The position numbers and the translations under genes were made by a program. A model generated the notes under the pieces. The model saw only the letters and a program-made list of their open reading frames with translations. It was not told where the DNA came from and did no database searches. From Verrucomicrobiia bacterium (GTDB taxonomy: Bacteria > Verrucomicrobiota > Verrucomicrobiia > Verrucomicrobiales > Akkermansiaceae): a stretch of 5,427 bases of DNA. Where the stretch lies: positions 1-5,427 of the forward strand of contig CANHKJ010000212.1 of NCBI GenBank assembly GCA_947460915.1. Reading direction: 5' to 3'. Shown piece by piece: positions 1 to 5,427 of the stretch (position 1 is its first letter; each line of letters opens with the position of its first letter).

Positions 1-1134
1 GGATTCAATATCGTGAAGCATGAGGGAATGTACTACTGGTATGGATCGCATAAAATCGAAGGTAGAACGGAGTCGGAAAAAAACGAGGCGGGGGTGCGTT
101 GTTATGTGAGCAAAGATTTATTGAACTGGGAGAACTCGGGTTTGGTGTTTTCCGTGGCAGCGGAGGGTCAGCATGAAGAGGTGGCAAAGGCGGGAATTTT
201 GGATCGCCCCAAAGTGATTTTTCATCAGAAGAGCAAGACCTTTGTGATGTATTTTAAGCTCTATCCAGCAGGAGCTGCGGGAAATACGGTGGGCACTGAC
301 GTTGCGTATGTGGGGGTGGCTACTTCGCGCAAGGCATTGGGTCCATTTGTCTATCAAGGGAAATTTACTGGAGCTGCTAGCCCTAACGGCTCTGGTGATT
401 TTGCGATTGATCAGGATGAAAAAGGAGTGGTTTATCACGTGGCAGTGCGCAAGCCTGACAAAGCATTGGTGGTGGGTCGCATGAGCGATGATGGCCTTCG
501 GCCCGTGGGAGATTATCAAGTGATGGAGGGAATCACGGCGGCCACCGAAGCGCCGGCTTTGTTTCGGCGAAAAGGAAAAATTTATTTGTTAGGATCTGGC
601 AGCACGGGCTGGAAGCCGAATCCAGCACGGATGTTTGTGGCGAATCAAATCACTGGGCCTTACCGTGTGCTGGGCAATCCATGTGTGGGAGTCAATCCGC
701 ACAACAAACTTGGAGAGGACAAGGCCTTTGGTGGGCAGAGCACATTTGTGATGCAAGCGCCGTGGAGTGCGGATGAATGGATTGCGATGTTTGACATCTG
801 GAATCCTGAGGAACCGATCAAGGCGGGCTACATCTGGCTACCCTTGCGATTTGTCAATGACAATCCAGTGATTCGCTGGCAGAACGACTGGAAACTGGGA
901 GCGGCGTTGAGTCAAGATGAACCGCTGAAAGGTGCGCCCGTCAAGCGCGACGCGCATTTGATCGCGCTCAATCAAGTGCGCTATCAGCAAGGCAAGCCGA
1001 TGCGTTTCACGGCACCACTTACAGAAGATGGTTGTGCCTTTCAGTTGCGTCCTGCGGCGGGAGGCGAGGCTGTATTTTCTGGCGTTATTCGCGGCAAGGT
1101 CGGGGATTTTTCCGCCTGTGATGTGGCGGATTGA
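1..1134 (+). CDS. GH43-family glycoside hydrolase module, 5'-partial, ending in half an Ig-like domain
   Basis: The frame is open from base 1 (G-F-N-I-V-K-H-E) to TGA at 1132, so the real start lies upstream; GTG at 13 is only the first possible start codon. The sequence shows the blade-1 motif MYYWYGSHK, then GVRCYVSKDLLNW, DRPKVIF, GSGDFAID, ATEAPALF, SGSTGWKPNP and FGGQSTFV, ending with YIWLPLRF and a W-x-DW close. This order is typical of the GH43 five-bladed beta-propellers related to exo-beta-1,3-galactanases (the GH43_24/34-like branch). The likely general acid is the Glu of TEAP (547-549). A Gln at 736-738 sits in the motif where the galactanase branch uses glutamine in place of a canonical base. 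The last 60 or so residues (from about 952) are the first half of a cellulase-type Ig-like domain. Substrate is inferred, not shown: beta-galactan, arabinogalactan or similar. Family call is firm; subfamily is tentative. Confidence 0.85.
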   Translation, partial: GFNIVKHEGMYYWYGSHKIEGRTESEKNEAGVRCYVSKDLLNWENSGLVFSVAAEGQHEEVAKAGILDRPKVIFHQKSKTFVMYFKLYPAGAAGNTVGTDVAYVGVATSRKALGPFVYQGKFTGAASPNGSGDFAIDQDEKGVVYHVAVRKPDKALVVGRMSDDGLRPVGDYQVMEGITAATEAPALFRRKGKIYLLGSGSTGWKPNPARMFVANQITGPYRVLGNPCVGVNPHNKLGEDKAFGGQSTFVMQAPWSADEWIAMFDIWNPEEPIKAGYIWLPLRFVNDNPVIRWQNDWKLGAALSQDEPLKGAPVKRDAHLIALNQVRYQQGKPMRFTAPLTEDGCAFQLRPAAGGEAVFSGVIRGKVGDFSACDVAD

Positions 1135-1206
1135 GAATACGTCATCGAGATTACAGGCGGTCCACTAAAGCCAGAAAAAAGTGATGTTTTCTTGATTGGT
1201 AAAAAT
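952..1206 (+). other. Cellulase N-terminal Ig-like domain (CelD_N type), interrupted by TGA
   Basis: The stretch begins with IALNQVRY, the family's usual opening (I..NQVGY), and continues through FQLRPAAGGEAVFSG and VGDFSACDVAD before the TGA at 1132. Straight after the stop the same frame reads EYVIEITGG and later DVFLIGKN, which are the closing strands of the same domain (G-x-Y-x-L/I-x-V-x-G ... F-x-I). In GH9 enzymes this beta-sandwich packs directly against the N-terminus of the catalytic (alpha/alpha)6 barrel, which fits the helical region that follows here. The domain itself is non-catalytic. Confidence 0.75.
1132..1134 (+). other. In-frame premature TGA inside the Ig-like domain
   Basis: The codons around this point read GAT TGA GAA TAC. 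Family logic expects a glycine two residues before the Tyr (the G-x-Y turn after the DFS segment), and GGA differs from TGA by one base. The homologous strands resume immediately after it in the same frame, so this is a nonsense change (or a base-call error) and not a natural gene end. No ribosome binding site or good start codon follows it. Confidence 0.8.
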
Positions 1207-1752
1207 TTGTGGAAGGATGTGTATTGGCAGGCGGCGGTGGATTTTTTGATCGATTCTCGATCTGTGGTGGGGACGCATCCGAGTGCCTACGGTTGCTGTC
1301 CTTGGCGCGATGGCACTTACTATGATGCCATCTTGCCTGCGTTGGTATTGTTCCAGCGTGCTGATCCCGCGCGCATTGCAACTATACCAAGACAGATCGA
1401 TTGGCATGCGGAGAAAAAACGTGTGCTTGGACCAGACTTCAAGTTCGATGCCAAAAATCCATGCAGCGAGGGCGTGATGGACTCGGTAAGAAAATACTAC
1501 ACCGAGATCGAGCTGCCCGCTGACGATGCGCCTGATGTGGTGAAGTTGATCCACTGGGGCGCGGGATTTTATCTCGTCAATCCGGCGACAAAAGACCCAA
1601 GCCAAGATCCTGATCCACGGCAAATCCATGCGCAAACTGTGGAGCAGGTGGCCTATGTAGTGTGGGCGTGGCCCTCATTGAAGCAGTGGTTGCCGCGCTC
1701 GTTTTATGAAAAATGCCTGGCCTGTTGTGAAAAAATTGGGCTCCTTCGTTAG
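1135..1752 (+). pseudogene. Middle fragment: end of Ig-like domain and first part of GH9-like catalytic region
   Basis: This piece stays in the same frame as the upstream fragment and ends at a TAG at 1750. If read as its own gene the first candidate starts would be TTG at 1192 or GTG at 1219, with no convincing Shine-Dalgarno sequence, so independent translation is unlikely. It opens with the last strands of the Ig-like domain, then WQAAVDFLIDSRS, which resembles the first helix of a GH9 barrel. Next come two notable motifs: HPSAYGCCPW, and RDGTYYDA (about 1306-1329), which is the place where GH9 enzymes carry their DAGD catalytic aspartates. Here only the first Asp-Ala is recognisable. Helical sequence follows, including IHWGAGFYLVNP and an amphipathic segment ending in CLACCEKIG. 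Family assignment rests mainly on domain order, so GH9-like is more honest than GH9. Confidence 0.6.
1731..1752 (+). other. Frameshift zone (frame 1 to frame 3)
   Basis: Frame 1 reads CCEKIGLLR and stops at TAG (1750-1752). Frame 3 is open only from 1731, just after a TGA at 1728-1730, and it carries the continuing protein (EVGKWWEPSTYLSVDL). The crossing must therefore lie between these points. The net change equals one missing base. One extra T in the CGTTAG stretch would give Arg-Leu-Glu and join the two frames smoothly. An A6 run lies at 1730-1735 and is another plausible error or slippage site. Confidence 0.75.
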
Positions 1753-2588
1753 AGGTCGGCAAGTGGTGGGAGCCATCGACCTATCTAAGTGTCGACTTGA
1801 TCAAGGGCAATAACCCCATGGGCGGGTTGCTTCATCCTTACAAAGGGCTGCATGCGCCGGGTCACTCGATTATGCCGAATTTGTTGATGCATGAAGTTGC
1901 CAAGCGCGATGGTCTCGCTGCACCTGAACGCTATTTGAACGCAGCGGTTAAACAAGCGGAATGGGTCGTGAAAAATCTGGATTGGACTGATCCTCGCAGC
2001 ACCAAAGGCCACCGCATGAGTGAGCATCGCACCATTCCAAACTTGGTGTGGATGCTACGGAAATATCCACAACAAGCACCCGCGGGCTTAAAGGAAAAAA
2101 TCGAGGCTTGGGCCGATGTGGCGATCTCGCGCACGGAAAACATGTGGGACTTCCGTCGCTATGATCTCGACGAGCATTGGACCATACCGAAGATCAATGA
2201 TGTTGGTAATTCGTTAGGTCTGCCTGCAATTGCTACAGCGGCCAGTTGGGTGGTGGAGGATCCAAAGAAAAAACAACGTCTCACTGAAATCGCCGTTAGC
2301 TCGATCGATCATGTTTTTGGTCGCAATCCTCGTCTGGCGGCAGCTCCGCACATCCCTGAGCCGAGCTTTCATGGAATCGAACGCGGTTGGCCGATTGGTC
2401 ACAAGCTGAATATCTGTGTGAGATTGGAGCTTTGTCGCGGCTCGATCTCGGCCAGTCCGGGCAGCGAAATGTATCCGTTTCAGACTGAAGGTGTCTATCG
2501 TCACGCTGAAGGTTGGGTCAATTATGGCGCGGCTTGGTGCATCAGCCTCGCGTATCTTTCCTTTGATGGTGATGGTACGATGCCTTGA
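1753..2588 (+). CDS. C-terminal fragment of GH9-like (six-hairpin) glycosidase region
   Basis: Frame 3 continues the helical domain to a TGA at 2586-2588. As an isolated ORF it could start at TTG 1797 or ATG 1818; an AAGGG lies ten bases before the ATG, but it reads better as the interior of the broken gene. Visible landmarks are KWWEPSTYLSVDL, LLHPYKGLHAPGHS, DEHWTIPKINDVGNSLG, IDHVFGRNP and HAEGWVNYGAAWCISLAYL. The IDHVFGRNP segment mirrors the D-x-x-L-G-x-N-P motif of GH9 cellulases. The HAEGWVNYGA segment aligns with the GH9 C-terminal E-V-A-I-x-W-N-A motif, which would make the Glu at 2508-2510 the proton donor. The usual HHR motif after GRNP is not seen; FHGIERGWP stands there. Function is most likely a glucanase or related endo-glycosidase, with specificity unknown. 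The stop lies 20 nt from that of the convergent GH128 gene. Confidence 0.65.
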
Positions 2589-2608
2589 AGCAAAAGCGCG
2601 AGAATTTG

Positions 2609-3445
2609 TTAGACTTTGGCATTGCGATAGGCCTCGCCGACGATGGTTAGTGAGCCATCGGGATGAAAAAGCTGTGAACTCGCCAGCGGTCCGCCGCTGA
2701 CTCCGCCGTGGAACCAAGTGTATCGCTCAACGGCATCCATGGCATCGAGCTTCGGCACGATGGCGTTTACAAACTCGGCGACACGCTCAGCGGAAAAGCG
2801 GTTCTCGGCAGCAGACTTTGCTTTCCAGTCGGCCACGGCGAACTCGGTGATCCAGATCGGACGCTGAAACATTTCGTGGACTTTTTCGATGCGTTTCAGC
2901 AGTGATTCGACACCAGGTCCACCGTAGGAATGCATGCAGATAAAATCTACGCGCAGACCGCGCTGAGCCACGCCTTTCATGAATGCGATCATCCATTCGT
3001 TGTCAGGGTGAACACAGCCAGGGCTGCCGAGGCGCAAGCCTGTGGCCTCCAGCTTCGGCCAGGCATCGAGCGCTTGCTCGACGGTAGTATTGCCTTGGCT
3101 TTTGGCATCAGGTTCGTTGAGGCCGAGCAAGGCGCTGTATCCACGGGGTGGAGCTTGGGCAAGCATGCGGGCGATTTTTTGATCGAGGCCTGAGCGAGCT
3201 TGGTAGATCATCGGGACATACTCGATGTTCGCGGGGAGATCGATGACGGGATCGATGTTCCAGTTGTAGGTCCATGCGGCATCTACGGCTTCGAGAAAAT
3301 GTCGCACCTCTTGCGAAGTGCGATTTTTCGAGGTCAGGCAAAGACCTTTCTTACGAGGCTTTGCAGGGACTGCTGGTGTAGGCTTTCCACAGCCGAGGGG
3401 AAGCAGCGAACTGGTGGCGAGGCCAAGGAGTTGACGGCGTGTCAT
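2609..3445 (-). CDS. GH128-type glycoside hydrolase (Glyco_hydro_cc), exported, Tat/lipoprotein-like leader
   Basis: The 278-residue product begins TRRQLLGLA, a good twin-arginine motif followed by a short hydrophobic stretch and LPLGC. Cys19 could be lipidated, although Pro at -3 makes the lipobox imperfect. A Pro/Lys-rich linker (21-33) precedes a compact TIM-barrel domain. Key points are YNW (60-62), GLNEPD with the likely acid/base Glu111, MHSYGG (171-176) and WITEFA with the likely nucleophile Glu201; the NEP...TEF pairing and the spacing of about 90 residues fit clan GH-A family GH128. Characterised members cleave beta-1,3-glucans such as laminarin and curdlan. Length is normal for the family plus a leader. 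ATG at 3445 places the RR motif at residues 3-4; no clear ribosome binding site precedes it. The upstream PATR-protein gene ends 23 nt before it, so the two may be co-transcribed. Ends TAA at 2609-2611. Confidence 0.85.
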   Translation of the reverse strand: MTRRQLLGLATSSLLPLGCGKPTPAVPAKPRKKGLCLTSKNRTSQEVRHFLEAVDAAWTYNWNIDPVIDLPANIEYVPMIYQARSGLDQKIARMLAQAPPRGYSALLGLNEPDAKSQGNTTVEQALDAWPKLEATGLRLGSPGCVHPDNEWMIAFMKGVAQRGLRVDFICMHSYGGPGVESLLKRIEKVHEMFQRPIWITEFAVADWKAKSAAENRFSAERVAEFVNAIVPKLDAMDAVERYTWFHGGVSGGPLASSQLFHPDGSLTIVGEAYRNAKV

Positions 3446-3468
3446 AGACGAAAAATGTTCGACGATGA

Positions 3469-5427
3469 TCAGGGGCTGGTCACTACGAGGCGGGCGAAGT
3501 GTTTCGCTCCCGCAGGAAACGTGTAGGTGACTTGAGTGCCATTGACCACGACTTTTCCTGCTCCTTCACCTTCTTCTGCTTGAGCCCATGTGCCGCTGAG
3601 TGAGGAAGATGTTTCGACGAAATAATCCGTATCATAAGCGCCATTGTAGCCGCTGCTGGCCATGGTCCAAGTGATTTGATAGATGCCAGCTGTTTCCGTC
3701 ACCGCGGGTAAGGCGGTGAAGCCTGTGGAGTTTGCGATGCCGCGGAGGAAATGCTCGATGCCATTGCTGACACCGTCATTGTCGTGGTCTGCGCTGATGC
3801 CACCTGTAGTATTGTTGCTCGATTGCCATGCGGTGAATCCTTCATTCGCGGTGACGACAAGCTGGAGATTGTTACCGTTGATTTGCAATTGACCGCGGAA
3901 TCCTGTGGCGACTACTGCGCTATCGCTGCTCACCGTGCCGCTGATGCCAGTGCTGGTGATGAGAGTGTAAGTGCCAGCGGTCATGCTGCCGAGATTGGTG
4001 ATGGCAATGTCATCTAGGGCAAGATCACCGAGAGTGACGCTGCCGCCTACGGCGATGCGGTCACTTTCTTCGAGTATGTCGAGATCGAATTTGAGCTTGC
4101 CCGCACCGCTAGCCATCGCAGAAATGTCGAGGCCTCCATTGATGGTGAGGGTGCCCACGGCATCTCCTGGCGCGATGTTTCCAGCTGCGGCGACAGTGAC
4201 GGAATTTCCGATAGTTCCATTGCCGGCGAGGTCGCCGGAGGTGACTGTGACTGCGCTGTTTGCGTGAAGCGATCCAACCACGCGCAGAGTGCCGCCATTG
4301 ATGGTGGTGCTGCCTGAGTAACTGCAATCACCCGTGAGAGTCAGACTGCCTGAGCCAGTTTTGGCGAGATTGGCGGTGGAGGAATTTCCGATTGCGGTGC
4401 CAAAAGTGAAATTGTTTCCGCCTGAGGCAAAGGTCGCGGTTTTCGTATCGACCATCACAATGCGGGCCGATACATCCTCAAAGCTGCCGGGGCTCCAACG
4501 CAGTGTGCCACCGTTCATGGTGATGTCGCCGGTGGTGCCGAGTGCTCCATTGGAGAAGTTGAGTTGACCGGCATCAATTTTGACTCCGCCAGAGAAACTG
4601 TTCGTCGCATTGCTCAGCGTCAAGTCGCCGACTTGGATTTTGGTGAATTTTCCGCTACCAGTGATTTGTCCAGAGAAAGTCAAAAAACAGCCTGTGTCAG
4701 AGCGGACGCGAAAGTGATCGGTGGTGGTTTCGTTGATGGTGATCGGTCCTGAATAGGTGGCCCCGCCAGCATTTACGAAAAGGAATGTTTTGTCTGCGCC
4801 GACATCGGCTACGACGAGAGGGTTGGCAATGTTGCGTGGAACTTCGGTAGTGCCAACGGATAGCTGAAGATCGCTAAAAGAATCCGCGAGCTTGATCGTT
4901 CCTGTGCCAGCGGCGCTGTTGTTGGTGAGTAGGATGCGAGAGGTAGCGCCGCTTGCACCAGCATTGACGGTGATTCCTCCATTGAAAGTATTGGCTCCTG
5001 AGAGTGTTGTAGTACCGCTACCTTTTTTGATGATGCCGCCGTCGAGATCGGTGCCGAGTGCGGGATCGTGTTCGATGGTCTCGACGATGCTCATGCCGAA
5101 AGTAGCATTATCGATGGTGACACCGCCGGCTTTCATGATCACCTGTAGGTTGCTGAGATCGGGAAGATAAATGTTGGTTGTCTGAGTGACACGAGCGCGC
5201 AAGGTGCCGCCGTCGAGGTGGAGATACGATGATGTAGTTGGTGCGGTTTTGGCAAATCGGCTTACCGCCAAGACACCGCCGTTGAGGTTGATGGTGCTGG
5301 TGCCGAGTGTGCCTGCGGTGTAAAAATCCAATACGCCTGACGAGAAGGATCCGCTCTCGATGGTGATGAGGCTGGTGATGGCTGAGTTGCTAGTATTGAC
5401 CATGCGGAAGCCGTTGCCATGACCTGA
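3469..5427 (-). CDS. Secreted autotransporter-associated beta-strand (PATR) repeat protein, N-terminus cut off
   Basis: The frame is open from the right edge (eight residues, SGHGNGFR, precede the first ATG at 5403), so at least 652 residues are present and the true start lies outside. Composition is Gly/Thr/Ser/Asn-rich with almost no Cys, typical of a right-handed beta-helix. Clear PATR units of the form K-x-G-x-G-x-L-T-L-x-G-x-N-x-Y/F-x-G-x-T-x-I-x-x-G occur at residues 122-149, 249-279 and 344-377 (counted from the 5403 ATG), with weaker ones between. A typical repeat end, APGDAVGTLTINGGL, follows at 411-425. The C-terminus holds a DHDNDGVSNGIE calcium-loop-like motif (539-550) and a beta-sandwich of about 90 residues ending HFARLVVTSP. 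No beta-barrel translocator or PEP-CTERM tail is seen, so it is not a complete classical autotransporter. Likely an outer-surface or secreted adhesin/structural protein; exact role unknown. Confidence 0.85.
   Translation of the reverse strand, partial: SGHGNGFRMVNTSNSAITSLITIESGSFSSGVLDFYTAGTLGTSTINLNGGVLAVSRFAKTAPTTSSYLHLDGGTLRARVTQTTNIYLPDLSNLQVIMKAGGVTIDNATFGMSIVETIEHDPALGTDLDGGIIKKGSGTTTLSGANTFNGGITVNAGASGATSRILLTNNSAAGTGTIKLADSFSDLQLSVGTTEVPRNIANPLVVADVGADKTFLFVNAGGATYSGPITINETTTDHFRVRSDTGCFLTFSGQITGSGKFTKIQVGDLTLSNATNSFSGGVKIDAGQLNFSNGALGTTGDITMNGGTLRWSPGSFEDVSARIVMVDTKTATFASGGNNFTFGTAIGNSSTANLAKTGSGSLTLTGDCSYSGSTTINGGTLRVVGSLHANSAVTVTSGDLAGNGTIGNSVTVAAAGNIAPGDAVGTLTINGGLDISAMASGAGKLKFDLDILEESDRIAVGGSVTLGDLALDDIAITNLGSMTAGTYTLITSTGISGTVSSDSAVVATGFRGQLQINGNNLQLVVTANEGFTAWQSSNNTTGGISADHDNDGVSNGIEHFLRGIANSTGFTALPAVTETAGIYQITWTMASSGYNGAYDTDYFVETSSSLSGTWAQAEEGEGAGKVVVNGTQVTYTFPAGAKHFARLVVTSP
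3745..3789 (-). other. DxDxDG calcium-binding-like loop in C-terminal tail
   Basis: Residues 539-553 of the PATR protein read DHDNDGVSNGIEHFL. The Asp spacing at 1, 3, 5 followed by Gly and a later Glu resembles EF-hand-like or thrombospondin type 3 loops. Loops of this kind (D-x-D-G-D-G-x-x-N-x-x-E-Y) directly before a C-terminal beta-sandwich are a recurring feature of secreted Verrucomicrobiota proteins. Calcium binding is inferred from spacing only. Confidence 0.65.
4273..4374 (-). repeat. PATR beta-strand repeat unit 3
   Basis: Residues 344-377 read ANLAKTGSGSLTLTGDC, then YSGSTTINGGTLRVVG. This is the best match to the repeat consensus in the protein, with K-x-G-x-G-x-L-T-L-x-G all present. 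Confidence 0.85.
4567..4659 (-). repeat. PATR beta-strand repeat unit 2
   Basis: Residues 249-279 contain GSGKFTKIQVGDLTLSNA followed by SFSGGVKIDAG. It is more diverged than unit 1 but keeps the L-T-L-x-x-x-x-x-x-F-S-G-G-x-x-I core. Confidence 0.7.
4957..5040 (-). repeat. PATR beta-strand repeat unit 1
   Basis: Residues 122-149 of the large minus-strand protein (counted from the ATG at 5403) read GGIIKKGSGTTTLSGAN and continue to NGGITVNAG. This fits the autotransporter-associated beta-strand repeat pattern well. Confidence 0.8.

Larger units (their letters stand above)
1..2588 (+). pseudogene. Broken multimodular glycoside hydrolase: GH43 + cellulase Ig-like + GH9-like (5'-partial)
   Basis: This entry spans one gene now split into three open segments. 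Frame 1 is open from the left edge to a TGA at 1132-1134, reopens at once in the same frame to a TAG at 1750-1752, and the protein then continues in frame 3 to a TGA at 2586-2588. The pieces are judged to be one gene because the Ig-like domain starts before the first stop and finishes after it, and the helical domain runs across the second break without a gap. A single substitution (TGA to GGA) and one extra base near 1750 would restore about 860 codons. The N-terminus, including any signal peptide, lies outside the window. The gene converges with the GH128 gene on the other strand. Expected role if intact: extracellular degradation of a plant or algal polysaccharide by two different catalytic modules. 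Whether the lesions are biological or sequencing errors cannot be decided here. Confidence 0.8.

Noticed and set aside
1132..1134. TGA read as glycine, as in the SR1/Gracilibacteria genetic code
   Set aside because: The expected residue is indeed Gly, but TGA acts as a genuine stop for the PATR protein (3469-3471), whose end matches the usual tail, and for the plus-strand gene at 2586. PATR-rich proteins also fit a standard-code lineage.
1132..1175. Selenocysteine at the TGA
   Set aside because: The position is a structural turn in an Ig-like domain, not a redox site, and no convincing SECIS-type hairpin is seen just downstream.
1729..1738. Programmed -1 frameshift site at the A-run
   Set aside because: The in-frame codons GAA AAA ATT do not form an X XXY YYZ heptamer, no clear downstream stimulatory structure is seen, and the same gene has a second, unrelated lesion. 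Simple mutation or error is the better explanation.
1165..2027. Minus-strand ORFs (156, 80 and 76 residues) opposite the broken GH gene
   Set aside because: The opposite strand carries continuous glycoside hydrolase motifs; the minus-strand translations show no domain pattern and look like antisense shadows.
2214..2717. 167-residue minus-strand ORF bridging the two convergent genes
   Set aside because: It overlaps the well-supported GH128 3' end in another frame and the GH9-like coding region on the opposite strand, with low-complexity Arg/Thr-rich sequence.
3683..5170. Several plus-strand ORFs of 60-100 residues across the PATR gene
   Set aside because: They are Ala/Pro/Val-rich antisense shadows of a long repeat-bearing coding frame and have no recognisable domains or ribosome binding sites.
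4200..5400. Recurring short DNA motifs resembling a repeat array or CRISPR
   Set aside because: The similarity comes from PATR protein repeats; spacing is irregular and there is no constant repeat with unique spacers.

Overview
The window holds a carbohydrate-active locus that most resembles Verrucomicrobiota (or a related PVC-group bacterium). Three things suggest this. A large protein is built from autotransporter-associated beta-strand (PATR) repeats and ends in a DxDxDG plus beta-sandwich tail, a combination common in Verrucomicrobiota. A glycosidase carries a twin-arginine lipoprotein-type leader. Glycoside hydrolases fill the rest of the window. This assignment comes from protein style only; there is no rRNA or marker gene here.

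Plus strand, 1 to 2588: one large multimodular glycoside hydrolase that runs in from the left edge and is broken into three reading-frame pieces. The order is a GH43-type five-bladed beta-propeller (about 1-915), a cellulase-type N-terminal Ig-like domain (about 952-1206) and a GH9-like alpha-helical region (about 1207-2585). An in-frame TGA at 1132-1134 cuts the Ig-like domain in half. A second lesion at 1731-1752 moves the frame from 1 to 3. Each is repairable by a single base (TGA to GGA; one extra base near 1750), and homology-like sequence continues across both. The original protein would have at least about 860 residues in this window. It is either a young pseudogene or an intact gene carrying two sequence errors.

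Minus strand, 5427 to 2609: two codirectional genes 23 nt apart. The upstream one (5427-3469, N-terminus beyond the right edge) is a secreted beta-helical PATR protein. The downstream one (3445-2609) is a GH128-type glycosidase with both catalytic glutamates and a Tat/lipoprotein-like leader, so it is probably exported and perhaps membrane-anchored. It converges with the broken GH43-GH9 gene, leaving only 20 nt between the two stop codons.

Together the genes look like part of an extracellular polysaccharide-attack locus. GH128 members act on beta-1,3-glucans, and the GH43 module resembles the exo-beta-1,3-galactanase branch, so a beta-1,3-linked polymer is a reasonable but unproven substrate. 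I saw no RNA genes, mobile elements, CRISPR array, clear promoter or terminator. There is no gene-free stretch above 25 nt apart from the lesions inside the broken gene.
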